Assembly (NCBI GenBank): GCA_964437595.1
Contig: CAYTHO010000002.1
Coordinates: forward strand, 109,452 to 173,451
From: DSYU01 sp964437595
GTDB taxonomy: Bacteria; Chloroflexota; Anaerolineae; Anaerolineales; Anaerolineaceae
Length of the DNA: 64,000 bases
Direction: 5' to 3'
Shown here: piece by piece, positions 28,488 to 37,341 of the stretch
Position numbering within the stretch: position 1 is the stretch's first letter
Layout: the number at the start of each line of letters is the position of its first letter
Notes under the pieces: model-generated
The model's input: the letters and a program-made list of their open reading frames with translations, nothing else
Database searches by the model: none
What the model was told of the DNA's origin: nothing
Program-made: the position numbers and the translations under genes

Positions 28488-29087
28488 ATGCGAAAACCCC
28501 TTATCCTGGTATTTTGTTTGTTGCTGCTGGCTTCTTTATCTTGCCAGTTGTTGGTCCCCAAAAAACCTCCTCAAACCACAGACACACCGGATACCGCAGT
28601 TCAGGCCACGATACCCGTCGTTCAACCAGAACCGACGAAGCCTGCACCCACCCAAGAACCGCCCCCTGCTCCCACAGAGCCAATCGCCACGGCGACTCAG
28701 CCCCCTGCCCCAACAAAAGTGGTGGTCTTGGAAGACATGATCTTGATGTTTTGGAACGCGCGCGTCAGCTACGACCCGGCATTGTGGCAGCCAGGGGATG
28801 ATGAATATCCTCGCTCGCTAGGGCACGTGGAAATACCCACTTGTATAATTTACGAACAGGGCCCAACAGAGCCGCCGCCGGTAGATCGCGAAACAACGCT
28901 GGGATCCGTCACCTATAAAATTGCGGAATTAGAATCACAAGGCAACCCCGTTCACTGGTATATGGCGGTGAGCGGCCCGCAGGGACCGTTTGCCGATGGC
29001 ATCCCAACCCTGGCAATTACCAGTGATGCCGGCCAATTTGAGGAGTGCGTCAACAGCGCCGAGGCAGTGCTGTCAACCATGCGGTAA
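28488..29087 (+). CDS. Putative lipoprotein with Pro/Thr-rich linker
   Basis: A 199-residue protein with signal and lipobox (LASLSC), a Pro/Thr/Ala linker (about 25-80), and a folded domain (about 85-199) containing YDPALWQPGDDEYPRSLGH. The domain is not recognised. Start ATG 28488 has TAGGAGAG as ribosome site. The layout parallels the upstream lipoprotein gene (27764), but the globular parts do not obviously align. It probably presents a surface or periplasm-facing sensor or binding domain; this is inferred from architecture only. Confidence 0.7.
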   Translation: MRKPLILVFCLLLLASLSCQLLVPKKPPQTTDTPDTAVQATIPVVQPEPTKPAPTQEPPPAPTEPIATATQPPAPTKVVVLEDMILMFWNARVSYDPALWQPGDDEYPRSLGHVEIPTCIIYEQGPTEPPPVDRETTLGSVTYKIAELESQGNPVHWYMAVSGPQGPFADGIPTLAITSDAGQFEECVNSAEAVLSTMR

Positions 29088-29140
29088 TTTTCTCTTACCC
29101 AGAAAGCAAGTTTTCTGCCTGCCTGGAATATAATAGCGGA

Positions 29141-30406
29141 ATGCCATCTTTCCGAGCGATACGCTACGCACTGAAAACACCCTGGCAAAGAACGCTGTAT
29201 ATCATGTTTACGGCACAGCTCATGACAGCCATTGGGTTTTCCAGCATCTTCCCTTTTTTTCCATTGTATGTGCACGAATTAGGCTCCAGCACGGGCACCA
29301 ATCTCGACCTGCTGGCTGGGCTGGTGTTCTCTGCACAGGCATTCACCATGATGCTCACCGCGCCGTTATGGGGGGCCATCGCTGACCGGTACGGGCGCAA
29401 GCTGATGGTTGAGCGGGCCATGTTCGGCGGCTCGGTTATTCTGCTGCTGATGGCTTTCGTACGCTCGGCTGAGGAACTGGTGCTGCTGCGTGCAATCCAG
29501 GGGTTGATTACCGGCACGGTCGCGGCTGCCAATGCGCTGGTGGCCTCGGTGACGCCGCGCGAGCAGGCCGGTTACGGCATGGGCCTGCTGCAGGTGGGTC
29601 AGGGGGCCGGGGTGGCCCTCGGCCCGATTATCGGTGGGGCAGTGGCGGACCGATTTGGGTACGCGGCGGCTTTTTATGTGACATCACTGCTGCTGCTGTT
29701 GGGCGGCATCCTGGTGCTGGTTGGCGTGAAGGAATCGTTCGAGCGAAAACCGGTCGCTGTGAAAAAGGGGCAGGGCGTGCTGACTGCCTGGAGGGAAATC
29801 TTTTCTTTTCCCGGCGTGGCGGTAGCATACTTTATGCAGTTCCTCAGCCAGATGGGAAGCAACCTGCTCGCTCCCATCCTGCCGCTGTTTATACCCACTG
29901 TGCTCGGGGCATCCGAGGAAATCAATACGTTTACCGGCCTGGTGATTGGCGTAACCGCCGCCGCCTCAACCCTCAGCAGCTTCTATTTTGGCCGCCTGGG
30001 TGATCGCGTGGGGCACCGCAAGATCCTCATTGCCAGCCTGGCAATTGCCGGAATCCTTTATTTTCCGCAGATCTTCAGCCAGCAGGGCTGGCACATCCTG
30101 GTTCTACAAGCGATGATTGGGGTGGCTTCTGGAGGAATTGTGCCTTCCATCAGCGCGCTGTACGCGCGCTTTACTCGCCCTGGATTGGAAGGCGCCGTTT
30201 ATGGGCTGGATGCCTCCATTAGTTCGGGAGCACGCTCTCTGGCGCCGATGTTTGGCTCGGCTATTGCAGTATGGTTCAGCCTGCGTACGGCTTTTCCGAT
30301 CACGGGAGGGATCCTGATCCTTGCCGCGTTGACCGGTATGGCGCTGCTGCCGAGAGGAACGGGCATTTCCACTGCTAAAGATGCGCGTTTGGTGAAGGCG
30401 GAATAG
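29141..30406 (+). CDS. MFS transporter
   Basis: A 421-residue major facilitator with about 12 membrane helices. The MFS signature between helices 2 and 3 is GAIADRYGRKLM, with the related GRLGDRVGHRKI in the second half. The family of multidrug/sugar-type exporters (DHA1-like) is likely, but the substrate is not assigned. The open frame extends up to 29045 into the previous gene. ATG 29141 is preferred because similarity begins there, and a TATAAT at 29129-29134 would place the transcript start at or near it. Confidence 0.85.
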   Translation: MPSFRAIRYALKTPWQRTLYIMFTAQLMTAIGFSSIFPFFPLYVHELGSSTGTNLDLLAGLVFSAQAFTMMLTAPLWGAIADRYGRKLMVERAMFGGSVILLLMAFVRSAEELVLLRAIQGLITGTVAAANALVASVTPREQAGYGMGLLQVGQGAGVALGPIIGGAVADRFGYAAAFYVTSLLLLLGGILVLVGVKESFERKPVAVKKGQGVLTAWREIFSFPGVAVAYFMQFLSQMGSNLLAPILPLFIPTVLGASEEINTFTGLVIGVTAAASTLSSFYFGRLGDRVGHRKILIASLAIAGILYFPQIFSQQGWHILVLQAMIGVASGGIVPSISALYARFTRPGLEGAVYGLDASISSGARSLAPMFGSAIAVWFSLRTAFPITGGILILAALTGMALLPRGTGISTAKDARLVKAE

Positions 30407-30457
30407 TAATATAACCTTTATAAATGCATGACAAGCTACACACATAGAGGAGACAGA

Positions 30458-31909
30458 ATGATCCCATTGCAACCTAATGCACGGGAAATCCTGGATGAAT
30501 CGATGACATGGATGGATGCACGGTTTGATTCTGGGCCAGCCAACCTGTTGTATTACGATGGAAAAGGATCCGATTCTCCAAAGCACATCGTCCGCGAGAG
30601 CACGTACTACGCGCTGGGACTGCTGGTGCGCGGCGAGGTAGAAGGCGCGGCGCGTGTATTGGGAGCAGTGCTCGATCACCAGATTGATGAGCCTGGGGCA
30701 GTGTACCACGGCACATTTTTGCGCTACACCGAGGAGGCCCATCCCAAAGCAGGCGCGGTGGAGTGGGTTGACTATGATCCCAACTGGCGGGATTTTATTG
30801 GCACTGGCTTTGCCCTGGCGCTAATTTATTTTTCGGATCGCTTGCCAGATAATCTAATCCGGCGCATCGACCGTTCCCTTCGGCTGGCGGTAGAAGGAAC
30901 ACTGGCGCGGGCTGTGCGTCCTGGCTATACGAATATTGCGCTGATGGATGCTTACCTGCTGCACTTTGCCGGGCAGCGCCTGGATGAGCCGGACTGGTGT
31001 ACGGCGGGGGAAAAGCTCGCGCAGCAGGTGTATGATCTGTTTGCCGAGAGCGAGGCGTTCGAAGAATATAATTCGCCCACCTACTACGGCACAGACCTGT
31101 ACGCGCTGGCGCTGTGGCGAGGGTTCTCTGGTTCGGCGCTGCTGCGCGAGTTAGGGGCAATGATGGAGGCCGCGCTTTGGCGCGACATTGCAGCCTTTTA
31201 CCACGCCGGCCTGCGCAACATTGCCGGGCCATGGGACCGCTCTTACGGCATGGATATGACGCGCTACGCGGCGCTGTTAGGGCTGTGGATCTGGCTGGGG
31301 GTTGGGCGCGAGCAGGCGCCCTTCCCTGACACGGCACAGCCTTTCGAACACGCCTTCGATTTATGCTTTGGCGCGTGCGCCGCACTGACGGGTACGGAGA
31401 TACCGGCAGATGTCCTGGCGCACTTTCAGGCATTCCAGGGAACACGCAAGGTTAAACACACCATCACGAATTCACCGCTGCGCGCGGCAACAGCCTGGTT
31501 GGGCGATGATATCATGCTGGGTGCGGAGTTTACCAGCCAGGCGAAAATGGGCTATTACCAGTTCCACCCACTGACGATGCACTGGCGGGCCACATCGGTT
31601 CCTGTGGGCTGGGCCAAACTGGTTCACACGATACCAGTGGACGTAATCGCAAAGGAAGGGGGCCTGGAACTGACTGGAAAAGGTGAAATGATCTTCCGCA
31701 TCTATTCACCCGCTGGAGCTGAAATTGGCCCGACCCGCTGGCTGTTGGATGGTCTGGTAGTAAATATTACGGGGCTTTCGCAGCCAAAGGCTTTCCAGGT
31801 CGTTCGGGCTCTAGACGACGCGCACCCTGATTTGGAACTATACGAGGTTCATTATGAGGCGGAAGAAGAGGAAGTCGTACGGATGGAGTTGCGTGTGACG
31901 AAACGCTGA
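30458..31909 (+). CDS. Unrecognised protein, probable alpha/alpha-toroid fold
   Basis: A 483-residue soluble protein with no family I recognise. The N-terminal 320 residues are rich in paired helices with aromatic and acidic loops (YYALGLLVRGEVEGAARVL, FIGTGFALALIYF, NSPTYYGTDLYAL, GPWDRSYGMDMTRYAALLG), the pattern of helical barrels such as glycosidases and lyases. The last 150 residues look beta-rich. The start ATG at 30458 has GAGGAG upstream; the open frame reaches 30428. It has no signal peptide. It follows the MFS gene by 51 bases, so a transporter/enzyme pair for a carbohydrate is possible but unproven. Confidence 0.65.
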   Translation: MIPLQPNAREILDESMTWMDARFDSGPANLLYYDGKGSDSPKHIVRESTYYALGLLVRGEVEGAARVLGAVLDHQIDEPGAVYHGTFLRYTEEAHPKAGAVEWVDYDPNWRDFIGTGFALALIYFSDRLPDNLIRRIDRSLRLAVEGTLARAVRPGYTNIALMDAYLLHFAGQRLDEPDWCTAGEKLAQQVYDLFAESEAFEEYNSPTYYGTDLYALALWRGFSGSALLRELGAMMEAALWRDIAAFYHAGLRNIAGPWDRSYGMDMTRYAALLGLWIWLGVGREQAPFPDTAQPFEHAFDLCFGACAALTGTEIPADVLAHFQAFQGTRKVKHTITNSPLRAATAWLGDDIMLGAEFTSQAKMGYYQFHPLTMHWRATSVPVGWAKLVHTIPVDVIAKEGGLELTGKGEMIFRIYSPAGAEIGPTRWLLDGLVVNITGLSQPKAFQVVRALDDAHPDLELYEVHYEAEEEEVVRMELRVTKR

Positions 31910-32005
31910 GGAAGTAAGGGGCTTTCTCATAAAATACACGCTCATCCCGGGCATGCTGATGATCACCAAATCGCGGGATTATCTTCTTAAATCGTACGGA
32001 GGCGA

Positions 32006-32033
32006 TTGACGCAGCCTTTTTCCCTGTTAGAAT
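32006..32033 (+). promoter_or_regulatory. Promoter of the mntP leader
   Basis: TTGACG (32006-32011), 16-base spacer, TAGAAT (32028-32033), immediately before the riboswitch. Confidence 0.75.
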
Positions 32034-32035
32034 AA

Positions 32036-32162
32036 AATTGGTTGGGGAGTAGCTGCCTGCCAGATGGCAGGATGGCCTGTCGACATACCGGAGCAATGCT
32101 CCCGGCAGCCAACAAAATGGATTAGCGAGACCACCATAACTTTTGTTGTGGTGGCTTTTTTT
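32036..32162 (+). ncRNA. yybP-ykoY manganese riboswitch with terminator
   Basis: The leader contains GTTGGGGAGTAGCTGCC and the pairing strand GGCAGCCAAC, plus GTCGACATACC, matching the yybP-ykoY layout (GGGAGTA internal loop, CATAC loop). It ends AGCGAGACCACC, whose last bases form the left arm of a terminator: CCACCATAAC (32131-32140) pairs with GTTGTGGTGG (32145-32154), followed by seven T residues. The downstream gene is mntP, the usual target, so manganese should relieve termination. The class call is firm; the switching direction is taken from the family. Confidence 0.88.
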
Positions 32163-32179
32163 ACCTGTAGAGAGAACTC

Positions 32180-32743
32180 ATGGAACTTGCTACCTCTTTC
32201 TTCATCGCGGTCGGATTGGCAATGGACGCCTTCGCCGTTTCATTGGGCATCGGCACTACCGGGCAGGCCCGCGACCCGCGCGCAAAATTTCGTCTGGCCT
32301 TCCACTTCGGCTTTTTCCAGGGAGCAATGACACTGCTTGGCTGGCTGCTGGGAAGTACGATTGCCGGGTTTATCAGTAGTTTCGACCATTGGGTCGCCCT
32401 GGTTCTCCTGGCCTACGTTGGCGTAAGCATGATCCGCTCAGGCCTCAACCCAGATGGCGAGTGCTACCAGTCAAACCCTTCCAAAGGAAAAACGCTGATG
32501 ATGCTGTGTGTGGCCACCAGCCTGGATGCGATGGCGGTCGGCCTGGGCATGGCTATGATTCGCACCCCGATAATATTTCCTTCCGTGGTTATTGCCGTAG
32601 TGACTGGCGCATTATCCACTTTTGGCCTGTTTGCTGGTACACAGTTAGGGCTGAAATTTGGGAAACGAATGGAAATCCTGGGCGGGCTGATATTGATAGC
32701 AATTGGTTTGCGCATCGTTTATACGCATATCATTGTTTCGTAA
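32180..32743 (+). CDS. mntP: Manganese efflux pump MntP
   Basis: A 187-residue integral membrane protein with six predicted helices that exports Mn(II). The two family signatures, GLAMDAFAVSLGIG near the N-terminus and SLDAMAVGLGMAMI in the second half, form the expected inverted repeat with conserved Asp residues in the membrane. It lies directly after a manganese riboswitch and its terminator, which agrees with the function. ATG 32180 is preceded by AGAGAG. Confidence 0.95.
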   Translation: MELATSFFIAVGLAMDAFAVSLGIGTTGQARDPRAKFRLAFHFGFFQGAMTLLGWLLGSTIAGFISSFDHWVALVLLAYVGVSMIRSGLNPDGECYQSNPSKGKTLMMLCVATSLDAMAVGLGMAMIRTPIIFPSVVIAVVTGALSTFGLFAGTQLGLKFGKRMEILGGLILIAIGLRIVYTHIIVS

Positions 32744-32752
32744 AGTAAATAC

Positions 32753-33697
32753 ATGCCCATTATCCATTCTTCCATTGCTGGAAAGACGTTTCAACCGTTA
32801 GGGCTGGGCTGCTGGGTATTCGACCAGCAGCTTTGGTCAGCGGAGGGTGAAAATGCGCTGCATCAGACCATGCAGGCAGCGCTGGTAAACGGAGTCAATC
32901 ACTTTGACACGGCAACCGGCTATGGAAATGGATCTTCTGAGGAAGTTGTTGGACGCTTCCTCGCCGGGCGGCGCGAGCAGGTTTTCCTTGCCAGCAAGGC
33001 TGATATAACCACCACGGCGCAGGGCATGCTGGACAATGTACAGCGCAGCCTGGAACGGCTGCAAACCGATGTAATCGATCTGTATTACATCCACTGGCCG
33101 GATAGCAAGATCGATATGCGCCCAGCGATGGAAGGCCTGGAAACGGCCCGCCAGAGCGGTAAGATCCGCGCCATCGGCGTGAGTAACTTCTCCACGGCAG
33201 ATATGGAGCAGGTTGCCCAGGTAGGGCGCATCGATGCGCTTCAGATTGGCTACAACCTGCTGTGGCGATTCCGCGAGCAAGATTCAATCGCCTACTGCCG
33301 GGAGCGGGGCATCCCGGTGATCACATACAGCTCATTAGCACAGGGTATCCTCACTGGCAAGTTTCCACGCCATCTCGATTTACCTGCTGGCGACCAGCGC
33401 AGGACGATTGTGTTTTTTCAGGAAAAAACCTGGCCGGTGATTTATGAGGCTGTAGAGCAGTTCAAGGCATTGGCAGAAGAAGCTGGCCGCCCGCTCCAGC
33501 ATCTGGCCATCCGCTGGACGCTGGCGCAGCCTGGCATTGCCTGCGCGCTGGCTGGAGCCCGCAACCCCGAGCAGGTACGCGCGAACGCAGAGGCGCTGCA
33601 GGGTAAAATTCCGGCGGACATCCTCACCCGGATGACGGAAATCAGCACCGAAGTGATGCACCACTTACCAGATTCAGGGAATATGTACGGCATATAA
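32753..33697 (+). CDS. Aldo/keto reductase
   Basis: A 314-residue NADPH-dependent oxidoreductase barrel. The catalytic tetrad is visible: D52 and Y57 (FDTATGYGNG), K82 (LASKAD) and H114 (YYIHWPD). IGVSNFS and GARNPEQV provide the cofactor-side loops. The native substrate cannot be predicted. It begins nine bases after mntP, so it is probably in the same transcript under the manganese riboswitch, although a functional link is not obvious. Confidence 0.9.
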   Translation: MPIIHSSIAGKTFQPLGLGCWVFDQQLWSAEGENALHQTMQAALVNGVNHFDTATGYGNGSSEEVVGRFLAGRREQVFLASKADITTTAQGMLDNVQRSLERLQTDVIDLYYIHWPDSKIDMRPAMEGLETARQSGKIRAIGVSNFSTADMEQVAQVGRIDALQIGYNLLWRFREQDSIAYCRERGIPVITYSSLAQGILTGKFPRHLDLPAGDQRRTIVFFQEKTWPVIYEAVEQFKALAEEAGRPLQHLAIRWTLAQPGIACALAGARNPEQVRANAEALQGKIPADILTRMTEISTEVMHHLPDSGNMYGI

Positions 33698-33725
33698 ACG
33701 ATTCCTTCCTTGAAGGGAGCCACTG

Positions 33726-33750
33726 CCCGAAAACAACGCGGATTTTCGGG
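33726..33750 (+). terminator. Weak hairpin after the aldo/keto reductase gene
   Basis: CCCGAAAA (33726-33733) pairs with TTTTCGGG (33743-33750) 28 bases after the stop. There is no T-run. Confidence 0.4.
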
Positions 33751-33805
33751 TCCCTGGGTAAGCCGGAGTTCGTGGTAGACTGCGTGATGAGGAAATATGG
33801 GGGAG

Positions 33806-33817
33806 ATTCTCGAGAAT
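33806..33817. other. Perfect 12-bp palindrome
   Basis: ATTCTCGAGAAT is self-complementary. It lies in the gene-free stretch before mutS. It could be a dimeric regulator site, or chance. Confidence 0.35.
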
Positions 33818-33836
33818 ATCGAGGGTGATTTTTTGT

Positions 33837-33939
33837 ATTCGAGTTTAGACAAATTGACATTTTTCGCTATATGTACTAGTTCAGCATACCCATTAACCGG
33901 CATATATACGGGATTTTTCGATTTTGTCTAAACTCGAAT
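33837..33939. repeat. 103-bp segment bounded by 17-bp inverted repeats
   Basis: ATTCGAGTTTAGACAAA (33837-33853) is the exact reverse complement of TTTGTCTAAACTCGAAT (33923-33939). The 69 bases between are AT-rich with no open frame. TTTGTATT occurs at both outer edges (33832-33839 and 33939-33946), which could be a target duplication but overlaps the repeat. It may be a miniature inverted-repeat element or a long regulatory hairpin. The whole gene-free stretch 33698-34043 otherwise holds only the short hairpin and palindrome listed separately, plus the mutS promoter. Confidence 0.6.
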
Positions 33940-34008
33940 TTGTATTTCGTGGTTATAATTTCTCCTCGAAACCGTTTTTTTTCTACCAGAATAAGTGTTC
34001 TACAAGCC

Positions 34009-34037
34009 TTGAATTCTTTACAAGGACGGCATACAAT
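34009..34037 (+). promoter_or_regulatory. mutS promoter, leaderless type
   Basis: TTGAAT (34009-34014), a 17-base spacer, and TACAAT (34032-34037) end six bases before the mutS ATG at 34044. Transcription should therefore start at or within a base or two of the start codon. Confidence 0.75.
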
Positions 34038-34043
34038 CAATCC

Positions 34044-36629
34044 ATGAACGATGACGCCACCCCGATCCGTTCGCAATACCTGGAAATCAAGCGCCAGTAC
34101 CCTGATACGATTCTGTTTTTCCGCCTGGGTGATTTTTACGAGACGTTCGACGAGGACGCGGAAATTACCTCGCGCGAGCTGGATATCGTACTGACCTCGA
34201 AGTTTATCGGCAAAGGCCAGCGCGTGCCGCTGGCGGGCATCCCTTACCACGCCGTCGAAAATTACCTGGCGCGGCTGATCGAGAAGGGCTACCACGTGGC
34301 GATCTGCGAGCAGGTGGGCGACCAGCCGAAAAAAGGGCTTTTCCCGCGTGAGGTAGTACGGGTGGTGACGCCGGGCACGGTGATCGAGCCTACGATGCTA
34401 AAAGGCGACCGCAACAACTACCTGGCGGCCATCGCTATTTCCGAGCAGCGGGCGGGCATCGCTTATGTGGATATCAGCACGGGCGAGTTTGCCGCCACGG
34501 AACTGGAGAGCGGGGACCTGGCTTCCGCACTGCGGGCAGAGTTGATCCGGCTCAACCCCGCCGAAATCCTGATCCCGGATAACCTGGAAATGGCCAACGG
34601 CTTTCCGGGGCATGTTACCCGCTGGACCAACTGGCGCTTTGAGGCTGGGCGCTGCCACGATACGCTTACCAACCATTTTCAGGTGGGGGCGCTGGACGGG
34701 TTTGGCCTGCGCGGGCTGACCCAGGCGGTGCGCGCCTGCGGAGCCATCTTGCAGTACCTGCAGGAGACCCAGCCTTCGGCGCTGCGCCTGCTGACCGGCG
34801 TGGCGACGTACAGCCTGAGCGAGTTTATGGTGCTGGACGCCGCGACCCGCCGCAACCTGGAGCTGACCGAAACAATCCGCGGCGGCGACACGGACGGCTC
34901 GCTGCTGAGCGTGCTGGACTACACCGTGACGCCGATGGGCAAGCGGCTGGTGCGGCAGTGGGTATCCAAGCCGCTGCTGGACTTGAGCGAGATCGAGCAG
35001 CGCCAGTGCGCGGTACAGTACCTGGTGGACGACGGGCTGCTGCGGGCCGAGCTGCGCGCTGCCCTGCGCCCGCTGGGCGACCTGGAGCGGCTGACCAACC
35101 GCGTCATCGGCGGCAACGCCCAACCGCGCGAACTGGTGGCGATGCGCAGTACGCTGCGCGCGCTGCCTGCCATCCACGCCTTATTCTCCGGCCCGGAAGG
35201 CCCGCTTACCACGATCCTTTCTGGCCTGCGGCCCTGCCAGGAAGAACTGGACCTGCTGGAAAACGCCATCGCGGAAGATCCGCCCGCCACGCTGCAGAAC
35301 ACCGGCGCGATCCACCCGGGCTATTCCTCGGAACTGGATAATGTGATCGAAGCATCGCGGCACGCCCGAGATTGGATCTCCAACCTGGAGTCGGTGGAGC
35401 GCGAGCGCACGGGGATCAAGTCGCTCAAGGTGGGCTATAACAAGGTGTTTGGCTACTATATCGAAATTACTCGAGCCAACGATGCGATGGTCCCGGCGGA
35501 TTACATCCGCAAGCAGACGCTGGTGAACGCGGAGCGCTACATTACCCCGGAGATGAAAGAATACGAAACGCTGGTGCTCAACGCCGAAGACCGCATCCTG
35601 GAGATCGAAAAACGGCTGTTCCGCGAGATCTGCGAGAAGCTGGGCAGGTCGAGCCGGGCGCTGCTGGGCACCGCCCGGGCGCTAGCCGAGCTGGACACGC
35701 TGGCCTCGCTGGCCGAAGCGGCGGCGCTGGGCAGCTACGTTCGCCCAGAGGTCGCGGCAGAGGGGGTGCTGGAAATCCGCGGCGGGCGCCACCCGGTGGT
35801 GGAGCACTCGCTGCCGGGCGGATCAGTGAGCGGGCGCTTTGTGCCCAACGACGCCGTCTTTGAACCGGGGGAGATTGTGCGCATTATCACCGGCCCGAAC
35901 ATGAGCGGCAAGAGCACCTTCCTGCGCCAGGCGGCGCTAATCGTGCTGATGGCGCAGATGGGCTCGTTCGTCCCAGCGGCCTCGGCGCGCATCGGGCTGG
36001 TGGACCGCATCTTTACCCGCATCGGCGCGCAGGATGAGATCCACGCCGGGCAGTCGACGTTTATGGTGGAGATGATCGAAGCCTCGAACATCCTGCACCA
36101 CGCCACCAGCCGCAGTTTGCTGATTCTGGATGAGATCGGGCGCGGGACGAGCACGTATGATGGGGTATCCATCGCCTGGTCGGTAATCGAGTATATCCAC
36201 AACAATCCCAAACTGCGGGCACACACGCTGTTCGCCACGCATTACCACGAGCTGACGCAGCTGGCGGAGATCCTGCCGGGGGTGCGCAACTACAACGTGG
36301 CGGTTTCGGAGTCGGATGGGAAAGTGGTGTTCCTGCATAAGATCATCCCCGGCGGGGCGGACCGTTCCTATGGCATCCATGTGGCACAGCTGGCGGGGAT
36401 CCCCAGGCCGGTGATCCAACGGGCGAATGAGATCCTGGCGCAGTTGGAGGCGTCTTCGGGGAAGGCGGTGAAGATCAACCCGATGGCGGCACAGCAAATG
36501 GCGCTGTTCCCGGAGAGCAATCCGCTGGTGGAGGAGCTGAAAGAACTGGATGTGAACGCGCTCAGCCCGATTGAGGCGTTGAATAAGCTGTACGAGTGGC
36601 AGCGGAAATATTCAGCAAAAGGGAAATAG
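34044..36629 (+). CDS. mutS: DNA mismatch repair protein MutS
   Basis: An 861-residue mismatch-recognition ATPase. The N-terminal mismatch-binding motif is GDFYETF (F31, E33). Connector, lever and clamp domains follow. The ABC-type ATPase has GPNMSGKST (Walker A), ILDEIGRGTSTYDG (Walker B and signature region) and FATHYHEL. The C-terminal helix-turn-helix dimerisation region ends near IEALNKLYEW. The open frame reaches 33924, but that would run through the inverted repeat and lacks similarity; ATG 34044 fits the family. GC content and codon use rise sharply within the gene compared with its 5' flank. mutL is not in the window. Confidence 0.97.
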   Translation: MNDDATPIRSQYLEIKRQYPDTILFFRLGDFYETFDEDAEITSRELDIVLTSKFIGKGQRVPLAGIPYHAVENYLARLIEKGYHVAICEQVGDQPKKGLFPREVVRVVTPGTVIEPTMLKGDRNNYLAAIAISEQRAGIAYVDISTGEFAATELESGDLASALRAELIRLNPAEILIPDNLEMANGFPGHVTRWTNWRFEAGRCHDTLTNHFQVGALDGFGLRGLTQAVRACGAILQYLQETQPSALRLLTGVATYSLSEFMVLDAATRRNLELTETIRGGDTDGSLLSVLDYTVTPMGKRLVRQWVSKPLLDLSEIEQRQCAVQYLVDDGLLRAELRAALRPLGDLERLTNRVIGGNAQPRELVAMRSTLRALPAIHALFSGPEGPLTTILSGLRPCQEELDLLENAIAEDPPATLQNTGAIHPGYSSELDNVIEASRHARDWISNLESVERERTGIKSLKVGYNKVFGYYIEITRANDAMVPADYIRKQTLVNAERYITPEMKEYETLVLNAEDRILEIEKRLFREICEKLGRSSRALLGTARALAELDTLASLAEAAALGSYVRPEVAAEGVLEIRGGRHPVVEHSLPGGSVSGRFVPNDAVFEPGEIVRIITGPNMSGKSTFLRQAALIVLMAQMGSFVPAASARIGLVDRIFTRIGAQDEIHAGQSTFMVEMIEASNILHHATSRSLLILDEIGRGTSTYDGVSIAWSVIEYIHNNPKLRAHTLFATHYHELTQLAEILPGVRNYNVAVSESDGKVVFLHKIIPGGADRSYGIHVAQLAGIPRPVIQRANEILAQLEASSGKAVKINPMAAQQMALFPESNPLVEELKELDVNALSPIEALNKLYEWQRKYSAKGK

Positions 36630-36729
36630 GAACTACGTTAAGGCCTTTGTACCTTTTCCAGTTTTTCCTGTGCTGCCAGCACATAAAGGTAGATAACAGA
36701 GGCTTTTTCAAATACAAGGAACATGAGGC

Positions 36730-37221
36730 ATGTTTGACGAAAAGGAATTAACGCCATTTTCAGCAAAATGCCTTATTATCTTGCTCAAGCATTTTCCCGA
36801 ATTTGAGCCTTATGTTATTCCTTCGGAATACGATGACCATCACTGGTCGGCGGAACTGCCTTGGCCAGATAAATGGGAAGATCATGGGCTTCGGGTACAA
36901 ACTCGTGGAAGTTTATATGGGGAAGATTTTAGAGTAGATATCGGGAATCAATGGCACGAGCATTTTAGTGATTACGCGAAAACGGGATCTTTCGAATTTC
37001 TACAAGATGCATTTTCAATAATAAGTGAATTTGTTAACGAGAAGCTTGTATCGGTTTATTATTGGTACAAGCCTAATCTCCGGTACAACAAAATAAAAGA
37101 AGCTGGATTTGTCCCTACGGATGTTGATTGGGGAAAAGATATTTTAACGATCCAGACTCGCTCATGGAAAGGAACACATCAAGAAAAGTGGGAACGCCCT
37201 ACATACCTGAACAAAACTTAA
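36730..37221 (+). CDS. Hypothetical protein in an AT-rich patch
   Basis: A 163-residue soluble protein I do not recognise. It is rich in Trp, Tyr and acidic residues (DDHHWSAELPWPDKWEDHG, YYWYKPNLRY), a composition often seen in small immunity-type proteins, but no family is identifiable. Base composition is clearly more AT-rich than mutS upstream and than the genes after 39 kb. The ribosome site is only weak (AAGGAACATGAGGC). With its neighbour it looks like recently acquired DNA. Confidence 0.6.
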   Translation: MFDEKELTPFSAKCLIILLKHFPEFEPYVIPSEYDDHHWSAELPWPDKWEDHGLRVQTRGSLYGEDFRVDIGNQWHEHFSDYAKTGSFEFLQDAFSIISEFVNEKLVSVYYWYKPNLRYNKIKEAGFVPTDVDWGKDILTIQTRSWKGTHQEKWERPTYLNKT

Positions 37222-37341
37222 GGTTGTAGGTAGCATTACTAAAAGCATCAGGGGAAGGACAAGCAAAAGAGAGACAAAAGATTCTGTATTGCATATCAAT
37301 ATGGCAAAAACATAAAAGCCCTACGAAAGGTTCCTGAACAA

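Noticed and set aside
28445..28801. Plus-strand frame starting GTG with GGAGGAG upstream
   Set aside because: It has a good ribosome site but its translation is Arg/His/Pro-rich and out of frame with the lipoprotein at 28488, which has a signal peptide and its own ribosome site.
33924..34043. Upstream extension of mutS
   Set aside because: It begins inside the inverted repeat with TTG, has no MutS similarity, and ATG 34044 fits the promoter and the family.
34398..35177. Minus-strand open frame inside mutS
   Set aside because: Shadow of GC-rich mutS codons, with Gln/His/Ala-rich low-complexity translation.
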